DNA of 64,000 bases from JAMXLO01 sp963799415 (GCA_963799415.1 CAWCXI010000014.1:38197-102196), one strand, 5' to 3'; positions 36,377 to 47,377 are shown, counted from the stretch's first letter. Numbers and translations: made by a program. Notes: generated by a model not told the origin, from the sequence alone.

Positions 36377-37903
36377 ATGATTTGCCGGCTGTCTCGCTGC
36401 GCCCTGCCGCTGGCTTTGGTGCTTGGAGCATGCAATCTCGGGCCAGACTATCAGCGGCCCGAGGTTGAGATGCCGGTGCAGTTTCGCGCCACCGCGGCCA
36501 CGGAGGCGGCAGCATGGCCCTCCGATGATTGGTGGCGCGGCTTCGATTCGGCTGAACTGAACGCGCTGATCGAGCAGGCGCGGGCGCAGAATTTCGATAT
36601 AGCGGCCGCGATCGCGAGGATGAGACAGGCCGATGCCCAGGTACGCATTGCCGGCGCCCCCATGCTGCCCACCACGAATGTCACCGGCAACGCGAGCTGG
36701 CAGCATTCCGGCATCTCATCGAGCGCCTCACACCGCAGCACGGCGGGCACGACTTTCGTCAGCGGTGCGGGCGGCTCGCGCACGATCGACACGCACTTCT
36801 ACGACATCGGCCTGAATGTCGCCTACGAGGTCGATTTCTGGGGCCATAATCTGGCCGGTTTTCAGTCGGCCAAGGCAAGCGCCGTGTTCAGCCGCTTCGA
36901 CCAGCAGGTCGTCGCGCTGACCGTGGTGACCAACGTCGCCAATGCCTGGTTCAGCGCATTGGCACTGGCCGACCGCCTCGTCGTCGCGCAAAGCAACCTG
37001 GCAGGAGCGGAGCATACGCTGGCGGTGATCCGCGGCCGGCTTGATGCCGGCACCGCCACCGCGCTCGACGTTGCCCAGCAGGACGCGCTGGTGGCGGGCG
37101 AACGGGCCAATATACCCAACCTGCGCAATCAGCTTGAGCAGGAGCTGATTGGTCTGGGCATCCTGGTCGGGCGCCCACCGGAGGCGATCAACGTCCGGCC
37201 TGGCTCACTCGATACGTTGTCGTTGCCGCTGGTTTCGCCTGGCATGCCATCCGGTCTGCTGGCGCGCCGACCCGACGTGGCGGAAGCCGAAGCGCAGCTC
37301 GTCGCCGCAAATTTCAACATTCAGGCGGCGCGTGCGGCGTTCTTTCCGGCGATCCAGCTCACCGGGCAGACCGGCTACCAGGCGGCGGCGCTGACCGGGC
37401 TGTTCGGCCCTGGCGGCTTCTTCGTCTCGGCCGCCGCAGGATTGACCCAGCCGTTGTTCGACGGCGGATTGCTGCGCGGCCAACTCGAGCTGTCCAAGGG
37501 CCGCTACCAGGAACTTGTCGCCGACTACCGCAAGGCGGTGGTGCAGTCCTTCACCGACGTGGAGAACGCGCTGACCGCCTTGCGCTTCACGACCGAGCAG
37601 GAGGGGTTGCAGCGTCAGGCAGTTGTCACGGCGCGCAACGCTGCCAATATCGCTCAAGCCCAGATGCAGGCCGGAACCGTCGATGTGACCACGGTGCTGC
37701 AGGCGGAGACCACGCTGTTCGGCGACGAAGACCTTCTCGTCCAGGTGCGGCTGGCGCGCTTCCAGGCGCTGGTCAGTCTTTACAAGGCGCTCGGCGGCGG
37801 CTGGATCGAACCATCCGGACCGATCGAGGATCAATTTCCTGGCCTGAAACCAGGCCTGGTGCCCGGTGGGTTGGCCTTGCCGGTGGGAGGCAACGTTCGT
37901 TGA
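36377..37903 (+). CDS. Outer membrane factor lipoprotein, NodT family (RND efflux)
   Basis: The 508-aa protein has a lipoprotein signal ending LVLGACNLGPDYQRP, where the Cys is lipidated. The two OEP repeats follow, with typical NodT signs WWRGFDSAELNALIEQA, DIAAAIARMRQADAQVRI, GLNVAYEVDFWGHN and, in the second half, RRPDVAEAEAQLVAANFNI. It forms the trimeric TolC-like exit duct. It is the first gene of the cluster OMF-adaptor-permease-permease, ending 16 bp before the adaptor. Confidence 0.93.
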   Translation: MICRLSRCALPLALVLGACNLGPDYQRPEVEMPVQFRATAATEAAAWPSDDWWRGFDSAELNALIEQARAQNFDIAAAIARMRQADAQVRIAGAPMLPTTNVTGNASWQHSGISSSASHRSTAGTTFVSGAGGSRTIDTHFYDIGLNVAYEVDFWGHNLAGFQSAKASAVFSRFDQQVVALTVVTNVANAWFSALALADRLVVAQSNLAGAEHTLAVIRGRLDAGTATALDVAQQDALVAGERANIPNLRNQLEQELIGLGILVGRPPEAINVRPGSLDTLSLPLVSPGMPSGLLARRPDVAEAEAQLVAANFNIQAARAAFFPAIQLTGQTGYQAAALTGLFGPGGFFVSAAAGLTQPLFDGGLLRGQLELSKGRYQELVADYRKAVVQSFTDVENALTALRFTTEQEGLQRQAVVTARNAANIAQAQMQAGTVDVTTVLQAETTLFGDEDLLVQVRLARFQALVSLYKALGGGWIEPSGPIEDQFPGLKPGLVPGGLALPVGGNVR

Positions 37904-37919
37904 TGCATCGAGGCTCGCC

Positions 37920-39182
37920 ATGGACATCCTGACGCGCGAGTTGACCGATCTGGCAACGCGTCCGAGGTCGCGCCGGTGGCTGATGGCGCTGCCGTGCCTG
38001 CTGGTCATCGCCGGCATCGGCTACGCGATCTGGTTCTGGCCGGCCGGTTCAGGAGGCCAGACGGCACGCGATCGCGACGCCAACCTGCCGATCCCTGTCC
38101 TGGTCGCGACGGCCGCAGAGCAGGACGTGCCGATCTTTCTGGATGCACTTGGCACCGTGCAGGCGTTCAACACCGTGACGATCAAGCCGATGGTCGACGG
38201 GCCGCTTCTCGCGGTGAATTTTGCCGAGGGCCAGGCCGTGAAGAAGGGCGATCTGTTGGCACAGATCGATCCGCGCACCTATCAGGCGGCGCTCGATCAG
38301 GCGGTGGCGAAGAAGGCACAGGACGAGGCGCAGCTTGCCAACGCACGGCTCGATCTCGCGCGATACTCGAAACTGGTGGCGAACAACTACGCTTCCACGC
38401 AGCAGGCCGATACGGCGCGCGCGCAGGTGGCCCAGGACGAGGCACTGGTGAAACAGGACCAGGCGCAGATCGACAACACCCGCGCGCAACTCGGCTACAC
38501 CACGATCAGCTCGCCGATCGACGGCCGCACGGGAATGCGCCAGGTTGATGCGGGGAACATCGTGCATGCGTCGGACACCATCGGGTTGGTGGTGATCACG
38601 CAGTTGCAGCCGATTTCGGTGCTGTTCACCTTGCCGCAGCAAACGCTCGCGCAGGTGACCAAGGCGATGAGCCAGGGTGCGGCCAAGGTGTTGGCCTACG
38701 CGCAGGGCGCCACGGGCAGCCGGACCGGGTTATTGGATACCGGCACGCTGGCGGTGCTGGACAATCAGGTCGATCCGACCACGGGCACCATCAAGTTGAA
38801 GGCGACTTTTCCCAATTCCGACAATCGACTTTGGCCCGGCGCCTTTGTCGGCGTGCAGGTGCAGGTGGATACCGCGAAGAATGCCGTTGTGGTGCCGCCA
38901 GCCGCCGTGCAGCGCGGGCCGCACAGTTCGTTCGTGTATGTGGTGAACGCGGATGACTCGACGACGCGACGCAATGTCGAGGTCGGGCATGAGGACGCAC
39001 AGGCGAGCGTCATCACCGAGGGGATAAAGCCGGGCGAGAAGGTCGTGATCGACGGTGCGTCGCGGCTGTCCGCCAACACCAAGGTGACGATCGTGCAGCC
39101 CACTCCGGCGGGCGGTTCGCCGGCGGCGAAGCAACCTGCTGCCCCCGGCACGCGACGGCGGCAGGCTGGGGCGCCTGGGTGA
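37920..39182 (+). CDS. mdtA: RND efflux periplasmic adaptor subunit (MdtA-like)
   Basis: The ATG at 37920 gives 420 aa (MDILTRELTDLATRPRSRRW). One N-terminal anchor helix (ALPCLLVIAGIGYAIWFW) is followed by barrel-sandwich halves (VTIKPMVDGPLLAVNFAEGQAVKKGDLLAQIDP and LGYTTISSPIDGRTGMRQVDAGNIV) around a coiled-coil hairpin, then beta-barrel and membrane-proximal domains. MdtA-specific wording includes GQAVKKGDLLAQIDPRTYQAALDQA. It links the inner-membrane permeases to the outer-membrane factor. Confidence 0.93.
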   Translation: MDILTRELTDLATRPRSRRWLMALPCLLVIAGIGYAIWFWPAGSGGQTARDRDANLPIPVLVATAAEQDVPIFLDALGTVQAFNTVTIKPMVDGPLLAVNFAEGQAVKKGDLLAQIDPRTYQAALDQAVAKKAQDEAQLANARLDLARYSKLVANNYASTQQADTARAQVAQDEALVKQDQAQIDNTRAQLGYTTISSPIDGRTGMRQVDAGNIVHASDTIGLVVITQLQPISVLFTLPQQTLAQVTKAMSQGAAKVLAYAQGATGSRTGLLDTGTLAVLDNQVDPTTGTIKLKATFPNSDNRLWPGAFVGVQVQVDTAKNAVVVPPAAVQRGPHSSFVYVVNADDSTTRRNVEVGHEDAQASVITEGIKPGEKVVIDGASRLSANTKVTIVQPTPAGGSPAAKQPAAPGTRRRQAGAPG

Positions 39183-39183
39183 T

Positions 39184-39283
39184 CACCTTCCCCCTCCCCC
39201 CAACCCCCTCCCGCAAGGGGAGGGGGAGTCTTTTCTGTGCCCCCCCTCCCCTTGCGGGAGGGGGTTGGGGGAGGGGGAAGGTG
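39184..39283. repeat. GC-rich palindromic repeat, copy 1 (complete)
   Basis: Two arms of about 44 bp, CACCTTCCCCCTCCCCCCAA... and its near-perfect reverse complement ending TTGGGGGAGGGGGAAGGTG, flank a loop of about 12 bp. The core CCCGCAAGGGGAGGGGGA occurs again at 50651-50734, and a half copy near 54450. It fills the gap between the adaptor and the first permease gene, so it would be transcribed and fold into a very stable hairpin. Confidence 0.85.
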
Positions 39284-39290
39284 AAGCCCC

Positions 39291-42200
39291 ATGAACATCT
39301 CCGCCCCGTTCATCGCCCGGCCGATCGCCACGTGGCTGCTGGCGATCGCCATCCTGCTCGGCGGAGCCCTGGGCTATCGCGCGCTTCCCGTCTCCGCGCT
39401 ACCCGAGGTCGACTTCCCCACCGTGCAGGTCACCACACAGCTTCCCGGCGCGAGCCCGGACACGGTGGCGACCTTGATCACCGCATCGCTGGAGCGCCAG
39501 TTCGGCCAGATCCCCGGCCTGGTCACGATGACGTCGCAAAGTTCCGAGGGCACCAGCCAGATCACTCTACAGTTCAATCTCGACCGCAGCATGGATTCGG
39601 CCGCGCAGGATGTGCAGGCAGCGATCAACGCCGCCGCCGGGACGCTGCCGGCGAACCTCCCGTATCCGCCGGTCTACGCCAAGGTAAATCCGGCCGATGC
39701 GCCAATCCTGACTTTGGCGCTGACTTCCGACACCTTGCCGATCGACAAGATCAGCGACGCCGCTGACACATTGTTGCAACCGAAACTATCGGAGATCGAC
39801 GGCGTCGGTCGCGTCACCGTCCAGGGCGGTCTGCGGCCGGCGGTACGCGTGCGCGTCGATCCGGCGCGGCTGGCCGCCTACGGCCTGGCGATGGAGGACG
39901 TGCGCACCGCCGTCGCCAATGCCAACGTGAACGGTGCCAAAGGCGGTTTCGACGGCCCTCGCCTTGCCTTCGCACTTGGCGCCAACGACCAGCTTGTCGA
40001 CCCCGCGGCCTACCAGTCGCTGGTGATCGCCTGGCGCAACGGCGCGCCGGTGCGGCTGTCGGACGTCGGCAGTGTGATCAACGGGGTGGAGAACGATCGT
40101 GTCGCCGCATGGTACGTGGACCAGCCTGCGGCCGTGATAGATATCCAGCGCCAGCCAGGCGCCAATATCGTGCAGACCGTGGCGCTGGTGAAAACCGCGT
40201 TGCCGCGGCTGCAAAGCGCGATCCCGTCCGGCATCAGGCTTACCATCGTCACCGACCGGACTGAGACGATCCGCGCGTCGGTACGGGACGTGCAGATCAC
40301 GCTGATCATGTCGGTGATCCTGGTCGTGGCGGTGATCTTCTTTTTCCTGCGTTCTCCACGCGCCACGTTCATCCCGGCGATCGCGCTGCCGTTGTCTCTG
40401 ATCGGCACATTCGGCGTGATGCAGCAGCTTGGTTACGCGCTCGACAACCTGTCGCTGATGGCACTCACCGTCGCCGCAGGCTTCGTCGTCGACGATGCGA
40501 TCGTGATGATCGAGAACATCGTGCGCTACATCGAGCAGGGCATGAACCCGCTGGCTGCCGCCTATCGTGGCGCGGCGCAGATCGGCTTCACCATCGTGTC
40601 GCTGACCGTGTCGCTGATTGCGGTGTTCATCCCGCTGCTTTTCATGGGCGGCGTTGTCGGCCGGCTGTTCAAGGAGTTCTCCGTCACACTATCGATTGCC
40701 GTGGTGGTCTCTGCGGTGATCTCGTTGACGCTGACGCCGATGATGTGCGGCCGCATCCTGCGCTCTGCACGCGACCACTACCCAGGTCGCCTGGCACGCA
40801 TCAGTGAGGCTGGCTTCAACGCGCTGCTCGCGGCATATCGGCGCAGCCTTGCGTGGACCTTCCTGCACCAGACATTGGTCTTGCTGGTCGGCGCCGCGAC
40901 GCTGGTCGGCACCATCGGGCTGTACATCGTAGTGCCAAAAGGCTTCCTGCCACAGCAGGACACCGGCGTACTCGTCGCTGTCACGGAAGCGGCGCAGAGT
41001 GCTTCCATCCCCCGGTTGGTCGCGTTGCAGACCCAGGTCGCGCTGATTGTCGAGCGCGATCCCGCGGTGACCGGTGTGGTTTCGTTTGTCGGCGCCGGGA
41101 CGATCAACGCCACGCCCAACACAGGGCGCCTTACCATTGCGCTGAGGCCGATCAGACAGCGTGATCCGGCTCCGATGGTGATCGCGCGTCTGCGGCACGC
41201 AATCGCCGATATTCCCGGCATAACCACGTTCTTCCAGCCGGTGCAGGACATCCAGATCGGTACGCGCATCAGCCGCACGCAATTCCAGTACACGCTGGTG
41301 GACACAGATGCGACCGAGCTTGCGCTATGGGCCCCGCGCCTGCTGCACAGACTTGCCGCCGATCCCACGTTGAGGAATGTCGCGACCGATCAGCAGAACG
41401 ACGGTTTCCGCACCTACATCGATGTCGACCGCGACTCGGCGATGCGGCTCGGCGTATCGATGCAGGCGATCGAGGACACGCTGTACGACGCGTTCGGCCA
41501 GCGGCAGATCTCAACCATTTTCGGCCAGTCCAACCAGTACCGTGTGGTCCTGGAATCCGATCCGTCCTGGCAGGCGGACCCGAACTATCTGGGACTGCTG
41601 CGCGTGCCGGGCGCGAATGGCGCCCAGGTGCCGCTGTCCGGGATCGCCACCATAACGCGCACCGTGGCGCCTCTGGTGATCACTCACCAGGAACAGTTCC
41701 CGTCGGTCACGCTCAGCTTTGATCTGGCGCCCGGCTACTCGCTGGGTGCGGCGGTGCAGGCGATCGCCGCTGCCGAGAACGACATCGCTGTGCCGGGGAC
41801 GATTTCTGGCAGTTATTCCGGCGACGCCGCCGAGTTCCAGAAATCGCTCGCGGCCGAACCGTGGCTGATCCTCGCTTCGCTGGTGGTGATCTACATTGTC
41901 CTCGGCGTGCTGTACGAGAGCTGGATCCATCCGATCACCATCCTGTCCACACTGCCGTCGGCCGGCATCGGTGCATTGCTGGCGTTGATGTGGTCCGGCA
42001 TCGACCTGTCGCTGGTGGCGTTGGTCGGTATCGTGCTGCTGATGGGTATCGTGAAGAAGAACGCGATTATGATGGTGGATTTCGCGATCGAGGCGGAACG
42101 CACGCGAGGCGCCACGCCAGAGGACGCAATCCGTGAGGCCTGCCTGCTGCGCTTCCGCCCGATCATGATGACGACCATGGCAGCGCTGCTGGGCGCGCTA

Positions 42201-42383
42201 CCGCTGATATTGGAGCGTGGGGCGGGCTCGGAACTGCGCTCACCGCTCGGGGTGACGATTATCGGTGGGCTGCTGCTGAGCCAGTTCCTCACGCTGTACA
42301 CCACGCCGGCGATCTACCTGGCATTCGAGCGGTTGCGGCGGCGGTTCTCGCACCGCGGCAAGCAGATGGAACCGGCGGAGTAA
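39291..42383 (+). CDS. mdtB: RND efflux permease, MdtB-like
   Basis: The 1030-aa protein has the HAE1 RND plan: twelve helices with two large periplasmic loops. Visible signs are NISAPFIARPIATWLL at the start, ALPEVDFPTVQVTTQLPGASP, the proton-relay aspartates in GFVVDDAIVMIENIVRYIEQG (helix 4), and GIVKKNAIMMVDFAIEAE in helix 10. Proton-driven pumps of this class expel drugs, bile salts or other amphiphiles. In the E. coli system MdtB and MdtC form a 2:1 heterotrimer, and the paralogous partner follows after 2 bp. Confidence 0.95.
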   Translation: MNISAPFIARPIATWLLAIAILLGGALGYRALPVSALPEVDFPTVQVTTQLPGASPDTVATLITASLERQFGQIPGLVTMTSQSSEGTSQITLQFNLDRSMDSAAQDVQAAINAAAGTLPANLPYPPVYAKVNPADAPILTLALTSDTLPIDKISDAADTLLQPKLSEIDGVGRVTVQGGLRPAVRVRVDPARLAAYGLAMEDVRTAVANANVNGAKGGFDGPRLAFALGANDQLVDPAAYQSLVIAWRNGAPVRLSDVGSVINGVENDRVAAWYVDQPAAVIDIQRQPGANIVQTVALVKTALPRLQSAIPSGIRLTIVTDRTETIRASVRDVQITLIMSVILVVAVIFFFLRSPRATFIPAIALPLSLIGTFGVMQQLGYALDNLSLMALTVAAGFVVDDAIVMIENIVRYIEQGMNPLAAAYRGAAQIGFTIVSLTVSLIAVFIPLLFMGGVVGRLFKEFSVTLSIAVVVSAVISLTLTPMMCGRILRSARDHYPGRLARISEAGFNALLAAYRRSLAWTFLHQTLVLLVGAATLVGTIGLYIVVPKGFLPQQDTGVLVAVTEAAQSASIPRLVALQTQVALIVERDPAVTGVVSFVGAGTINATPNTGRLTIALRPIRQRDPAPMVIARLRHAIADIPGITTFFQPVQDIQIGTRISRTQFQYTLVDTDATELALWAPRLLHRLAADPTLRNVATDQQNDGFRTYIDVDRDSAMRLGVSMQAIEDTLYDAFGQRQISTIFGQSNQYRVVLESDPSWQADPNYLGLLRVPGANGAQVPLSGIATITRTVAPLVITHQEQFPSVTLSFDLAPGYSLGAAVQAIAAAENDIAVPGTISGSYSGDAAEFQKSLAAEPWLILASLVVIYIVLGVLYESWIHPITILSTLPSAGIGALLALMWSGIDLSLVALVGIVLLMGIVKKNAIMMVDFAIEAERTRGATPEDAIREACLLRFRPIMMTTMAALLGALPLILERGAGSELRSPLGVTIIGGLLLSQFLTLYTTPAIYLAFERLRRRFSHRGKQMEPAE

Positions 42384-42385
42384 CC

Positions 42386-45300
42386 ATGGGGTTTTCCGCC
42401 CCCTTCATTGCCCGTCCCATCGCGACGATCCTGCTTTCGCTCGGACTGCTTCTGTCGGGCATCGTAGCCTATCGCTTTCTCCCGATCTCCGCGCTGCCAA
42501 GCGTCGATATTCCGACCATCGTGGTGTTCGCCGCGCGTCCGGGCGCAGATCCCGAGACCATGGCCAACTCGGTCGCAGCACCATTGGAACGCCGGCTTGG
42601 GGAGATCTCCGGCGTCACTGAAATCACCTCCACCAGCTCGATCGGCAATACCTCCGTTGTCGTGCAGTTCGACATAGACCGCGACATCAACGGCGCCGCG
42701 CGTGACGTGCAGGCGGCGATCAACGCGGCGATTACCGACCTGCCATCGGACCTCCCCACACGCCCCTACTACCGTAAGTTCAATCCCGCCGATGCGCCGA
42801 TCATGACGCTGGCGCTGTCCTCCGACACCCTGACCACAGCGCAGATATACGACGCCGCCGACAGCATCCTGGCGCAGCGCCTGTCGCAGGCCGACGGCGT
42901 CTCGCAGGTCACCGTCAACGGCTCCGAGAAACCGGCTGTCCGCGTGCAGCTCGATCCAGGACCGGCTCGCCGCCGCGGGCCTGGCCGGGCAGGACGTGTT
43001 GAACGCGATCAAGGGCACGAACGTTCTGCAACCCACCGGCGCGTTCCAGACGTCAGAACGCGCGGAGTTCTATCGGCATCAACGGACAGATCTCGCAAGG
43101 TTCGGACTATGCGCCACTGGTGCTCAAGGTCGGCAAAGGCGCAATCCTGCGTCTGTCCGACGTCGCCACGGTGGTCGACGGCGTCGCCAATACGCGGCTC
43201 GCGGCCTGGAACGGCAAGCAACCGGCGATCCTGCTGACCATCACCAAGTCGGCGGGCGCCAACGTCATCGACACAGTCGATCGCATCAAGGCACTCCTGC
43301 CGCAACTGATGGAGTGGCTGCCTGCCAACATCAATCTCACCATCATTTCGGACCGCACCACGACCATCCGCGCGTCGGTCAACGATGTGCAGTACACCAT
43401 GCTGATCACCATCACGCTGGTGCTGCTGGTGGTACTGCTGTTCATGCGCCGACTGATGCCGACATTGGCCGCCGCGGTCACCGTGCCATTGTCGATCTGC
43501 GGAACGCTCGCCGGCATGTGGTTCATGGGCTATCTGCTCGACAACTTCTCGCTGATGGCGCTGACCATATCGGTCGGATTTGTCGTGGACGATGCGATTG
43601 TGATGATCGAGAACATCGTGCGCCATCGCGAACGCGGCGCCGATCCGATGCGCGCGGCGCTGATCGGGGCACGACAGATCGGCTTCACGGTCATGTCGAT
43701 CAGCATCTCGCTGGTCGCGGTGTTCATCCCGCTGATCTTCATGGGCGGCATCCTGGGGCGGCTGTTCCACGAATTCGCGATGACGCTGGCCATGGCGATC
43801 GGTGTCTCCGCGCTGGTGTCGCTGACGCTGACCCCGATGATCTGTGCCCACTATATGCCACGCGACCTGCATGCTCCGCCCCGACAGCACTTCGCTGCGC
43901 GACTGGATCGCGGGTTGGAGCGAGGCTTTGCCGCGGTGCAGCGGTTCTACGCCAGGACACTCGGCTGGGCGCTCGAGCACCACGTGTTCATGCTGCTGGT
44001 GACGCTCGCCACCATCGTGTTGACCGTACGCCTTTACACCGTGCTGCCGAAGGGATTTCTGCCGTTGCAGGACACCGGTATCCTGATCGGCTCCACGCTC
44101 GCCTCGCCTGACGTTTCGTTCCAGGCAATGGAGGAACGGCAGCGCGCTGCGGTTGATGCGATCCTGGCTGATCGCGCCGTCGCCAGTGTCGGCTCGACGG
44201 TCGGGGTGTCGAACGGTTGGAGCTCGGTCAACCGCGGCAACCTCATCATAAGCCTGAAACCGCTAGCAGAGCGGGGGATTTCTTCCGAGGCGGTGATCGC
44301 GCGACTGCGCGAACCGTTGGAAAAGGTCGCGGGCGTGCAGACGACGTTCTTCTCGGCGCAGGACCTCCGCGGAGGCGGCCGGCAGGGTGGCGCGCAGTTT
44401 CAATACGCGCTGACCACGCAGGACATTAATGAACTTCGCCGCTGGGCGATCGCGCTCGAGGACAAGCTGCGCGCCACGCGCGGGATTGTCGATGTGACAT
44501 CGGATCAGGATCGTGCCGGGCCACAGGTGAACGTCGTGATCGACCGCGATGCCGCCGCCCGGCTTGGCGTCGACACAATGGCAATCGACAACGCGCTGAA
44601 CAATGCCTATTCGCAGCGGCAGATCACCACCATCTACACCCAGCGCAACCAATACAAGGTCGTGCTGGAGATCGATCCACGATTGCAGACCGATCCGTCG
44701 CTGCTCGAGCGCATCTATGTCGGTGCATCGAGCGGCAAGCAGGTGCCGCTTTCGGCAGTGGCGCATTTCGAGCGTGGCACCGCGCCGTTGGCGGTTCGGC
44801 ACCAGGGTCAGTTCCCGGCTGCCACGATCAGCTTCAACCTGTCGCCGGGGATGGCGCTTGGCGATGCCGAGACAGCAGTGCAGAACGCCACCCGAGAGCT
44901 GCGAATGCCGGAGGATGTGCGCACCGAGTTCGCCGGCAACGCACGGTTCCTTCAGCAATCGCTGTCGACGCAGCCACTGCTGATCGCTGCCGCGCTGATC
45001 TCGATCTACATCGTGCTTGGCGTGCTTTACGAGAGCCTGCTGCATCCGCTGACCATCATCTCCACGTTGCCGTCAGCCGGTATTGGCGCCTTGCTGGCAT
45101 TGCTGATCACCGGCAACGATCTGTCGATCATGGGGCTGATCGGCATCATTCTGCTGATGGGCATCGTGAAGAAGAACGCCATCATGCTGGTGGACTTCGC
45201 GCTGGAAGCCGAGCGACAGCGGGGGCTGTCGCCGGCGCAGGCAATTCACGAGGCGTGCCTGGAGCGATTCCGCCCGATCATCATGACGACACTGGCGGCT

Positions 45301-45489
45301 CTGCTTGGTGCCGTGCCACTGGCGCTGGCATTCGGCACCGGCGCAGAGTTGCGCCGTCCGCTCGGCATCTCGATCATCGGTGGCCTGATCGTGTCGCAGG
45401 TGCTGACGCTCTACACGACGCCAGTGGTGTATCTGGCGCTGGAGCGTCTGGCGGGCAAGAGACCGCCTATCGTGGTGCCGGCGGAGTAG
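42386..45489 (+). pseudogene. mdtC: RND efflux permease, MdtC-like, two frameshifts
   Basis: The first part (MGFSAPFIARPIATILLSLG) runs to VRVQLDP. Near 42958 one extra A (CCAGGACC for CCGGACC) shifts the frame; the middle reads DRLAAAGLAGQDVLNAIKGTN. At about 43067 the read GAGTTCT shifts it again; GAGTCT would give ESIGINGQISQGSDYAPL. From there on the frame is intact to 45489, with GFVVDDAIVMIENIVRHRERG and GIVKKNAIMLVDFALEAE. Removing two bases gives about 1033 aa, the family length. Both shifts look like sequence errors in a functional pump. Confidence 0.9.
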
Positions 45490-47377
45490 CCGCGTTAGAT
45501 GAGGGATTGCGCCGTCGGTGCGCGGGGCCATGGTTGTGCAGGTTCAGCGCGGTGTTGATCAGCGCGAGATGCGAGAACGCCTGAGGGAAATTGCCCAGTT
45601 GACGCTGCGACCGCGGGTCGTACTCCTCCGCCAACAGGCCGACATCGTTGCAAAGCCCAATCAGCCGCTCGAACAGAGCACGGGCCTCGCGATGCCGGCC
45701 CTGTAGGATCAGGTTATCGGCCAGCCAAAAACTGCACGCGAGAAACAGACCTTCCCCCGGCGGTAACCCGTCAACGCTCTCGTGCGTCCGATAGCGCAGC
45801 ACCAGGCCATCGACGGTGAGCTCGCGCTGGATCGCCGCCACAGTGCCCTTGATGCGCGGATCGTTCGGCGGCAGAAAGCCAATCAAGGGCAGCAGCAGCA
45901 GGCTCGCATCCAGCTCATTGCTGCCGTAGTACTGCACGAAGCTTTGCTTCTCGGTGCTGTAGCCCTCACGGCAGACCGAATCATGGATGCGCTGCCGCAG
46001 CGCACGCCACTGATCGAGCCTCGCCGGCAGGTTGAATTGCTCGGCACCACGGATCGCGCGATCCATTGCGACCCAAGCCATTGCCTTGGAGAAGGTGAAA
46101 TGCCGAGAGCCACCGCGCACTTCCCAGATGCTCTCGTCCGGCTTGTCCCAGATCTTCGCCAGGTGAGTGACCAATTGCCGCTGAATTTCCCAACTGGCGT
46201 TCGGCCGCGCCAAACCGAGATTCATCTCCTGATACAACGCATCCATCAGTTCGCCGTAAACGTCGAGCTGCAACTGGGTGCTCGCGGCGTTGCCGATGCG
46301 CACCGGCCGCGCGCCGCCGTAGCCAGCCAGCCACGGCACTTCCCATTCCATCAGCCAGCGCTCGCCCGCCAAGCCGTACATCGTCTGTACCTGTGAGGGG
46401 GTGCCGGCGACAGTGCGGCGCAGCCAGGTGCCCCAGGACTGCGCCTCCTCGCGATAGCCGGCGTGCATCAACGCGAGCAGGGTGAAGGTGGCATCGCGCA
46501 GCCAACAAAAGCGATAGTCCCAGTTGCGCTCGCCGCCGGGCAGTTCGGGAAGCGACGTGGTCGGGGCGGCGACGATGCCGCCAGTGGGATAGTAGGTCAG
46601 CGCCTTGAGGGTGAGCAGCGAGCGCTGCACCACATCGCGCCATTCGCCCTGATACAGGCAGCGTGAGGACCAGGCGGTCCAGCCAGCATCGATCTCATCG
46701 AGCGCCGCGTCGGCTTCAGGCACACGCGGATCGGCCAGGTGCGACATGCCGTGCGTCATGGCGAACGAAATGCGTTGGCCGGCAGCGACAGTGAAGTCGC
46801 TGACCGTGGTGAACTTCTCGCCGCGAAGCCGAACGCCACTATGCAGCACCACAACGTACGGCCCAGCGATGGCGCGCAGACCAGTGCCATGCCGCAACTG
46901 TGTCACCCAGGGGATGGCGGACCCATAATCGAATTGCAATGCGAGATCGAGCCGCATCGCGACCTGGCCGCTGCGTCCTTCCACAATACGCACGACCGAG
47001 GAATTGCCGGTGGCGGCGGTCATGAAATCGATCAACGCCACACTGCCATCCTGCGTCTCGAAAATAGTCTCGAGGATCAGGGTGCCGGGACGGTACTGGC
47101 GGCGGATACTGACTGGGGCCTGGGCAGGTGCGATGCGCCAGCGGCCGTTGTCCGGCGTGCCCACCAGTGCGGCGAAACAGGCCGAGCTGTCGAAACGCGG
47201 CCAACATAGCCAGTCGATCGATCCCTCTTTGCTGACCAGCGCCGCGCTGTGACAGTCACCGATCAGCGCATAATCCTCGATCCGCGCTGCGTACCGCGCG
47301 GCATTCGCGGGTGGCACCTGTTCGCGAGGATTGTCCTTTGCCCCTTCCGGCGGGCGTATACCGGGCGGCGTCGCCAT
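45467..47377 (-). CDS. Glycoside hydrolase family 15 protein (glucoamylase/trehalase-like)
   Basis: ATG 47377 gives 636 aa. The N-terminal beta domain is clear: YALIGDCHSAALVSKEGSIDWLCWPRFDSSACFAALVG. The (alpha/alpha)6 barrel includes NWDYRFCWLRDATFTLLALMHAGY with conserved acidic residues, WEVPWLAGYGGARPVRIGNAA, and EEYDPRSQRQLGNFPQAFSHLALI, which holds the probable catalytic Glu. Bacterial GH15 members act on alpha-glucans or trehalose; no signal peptide is seen, so it should be cytosolic. It overlaps the mdtC end by 23 bp, convergently. Its ATG shares one base with the stop of the small secreted gene upstream. Confidence 0.92.
   Translation of the reverse strand: MATPPGIRPPEGAKDNPREQVPPANAARYAARIEDYALIGDCHSAALVSKEGSIDWLCWPRFDSSACFAALVGTPDNGRWRIAPAQAPVSIRRQYRPGTLILETIFETQDGSVALIDFMTAATGNSSVVRIVEGRSGQVAMRLDLALQFDYGSAIPWVTQLRHGTGLRAIAGPYVVVLHSGVRLRGEKFTTVSDFTVAAGQRISFAMTHGMSHLADPRVPEADAALDEIDAGWTAWSSRCLYQGEWRDVVQRSLLTLKALTYYPTGGIVAAPTTSLPELPGGERNWDYRFCWLRDATFTLLALMHAGYREEAQSWGTWLRRTVAGTPSQVQTMYGLAGERWLMEWEVPWLAGYGGARPVRIGNAASTQLQLDVYGELMDALYQEMNLGLARPNASWEIQRQLVTHLAKIWDKPDESIWEVRGGSRHFTFSKAMAWVAMDRAIRGAEQFNLPARLDQWRALRQRIHDSVCREGYSTEKQSFVQYYGSNELDASLLLLPLIGFLPPNDPRIKGTVAAIQRELTVDGLVLRYRTHESVDGLPPGEGLFLACSFWLADNLILQGRHREARALFERLIGLCNDVGLLAEEYDPRSQRQLGNFPQAFSHLALINTALNLHNHGPAHRRRNPSSNAATPPAPR

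Noticed and set aside
38765..39352. Minus-strand frame with PPPPTPSRKGRG and PPPLAGGGWGEGEG
   Set aside because: This is the translation of the GC-rich palindrome plus the antisense of mdtA; similar strings appear near 50700, so it is a repeat artefact, not a protein.
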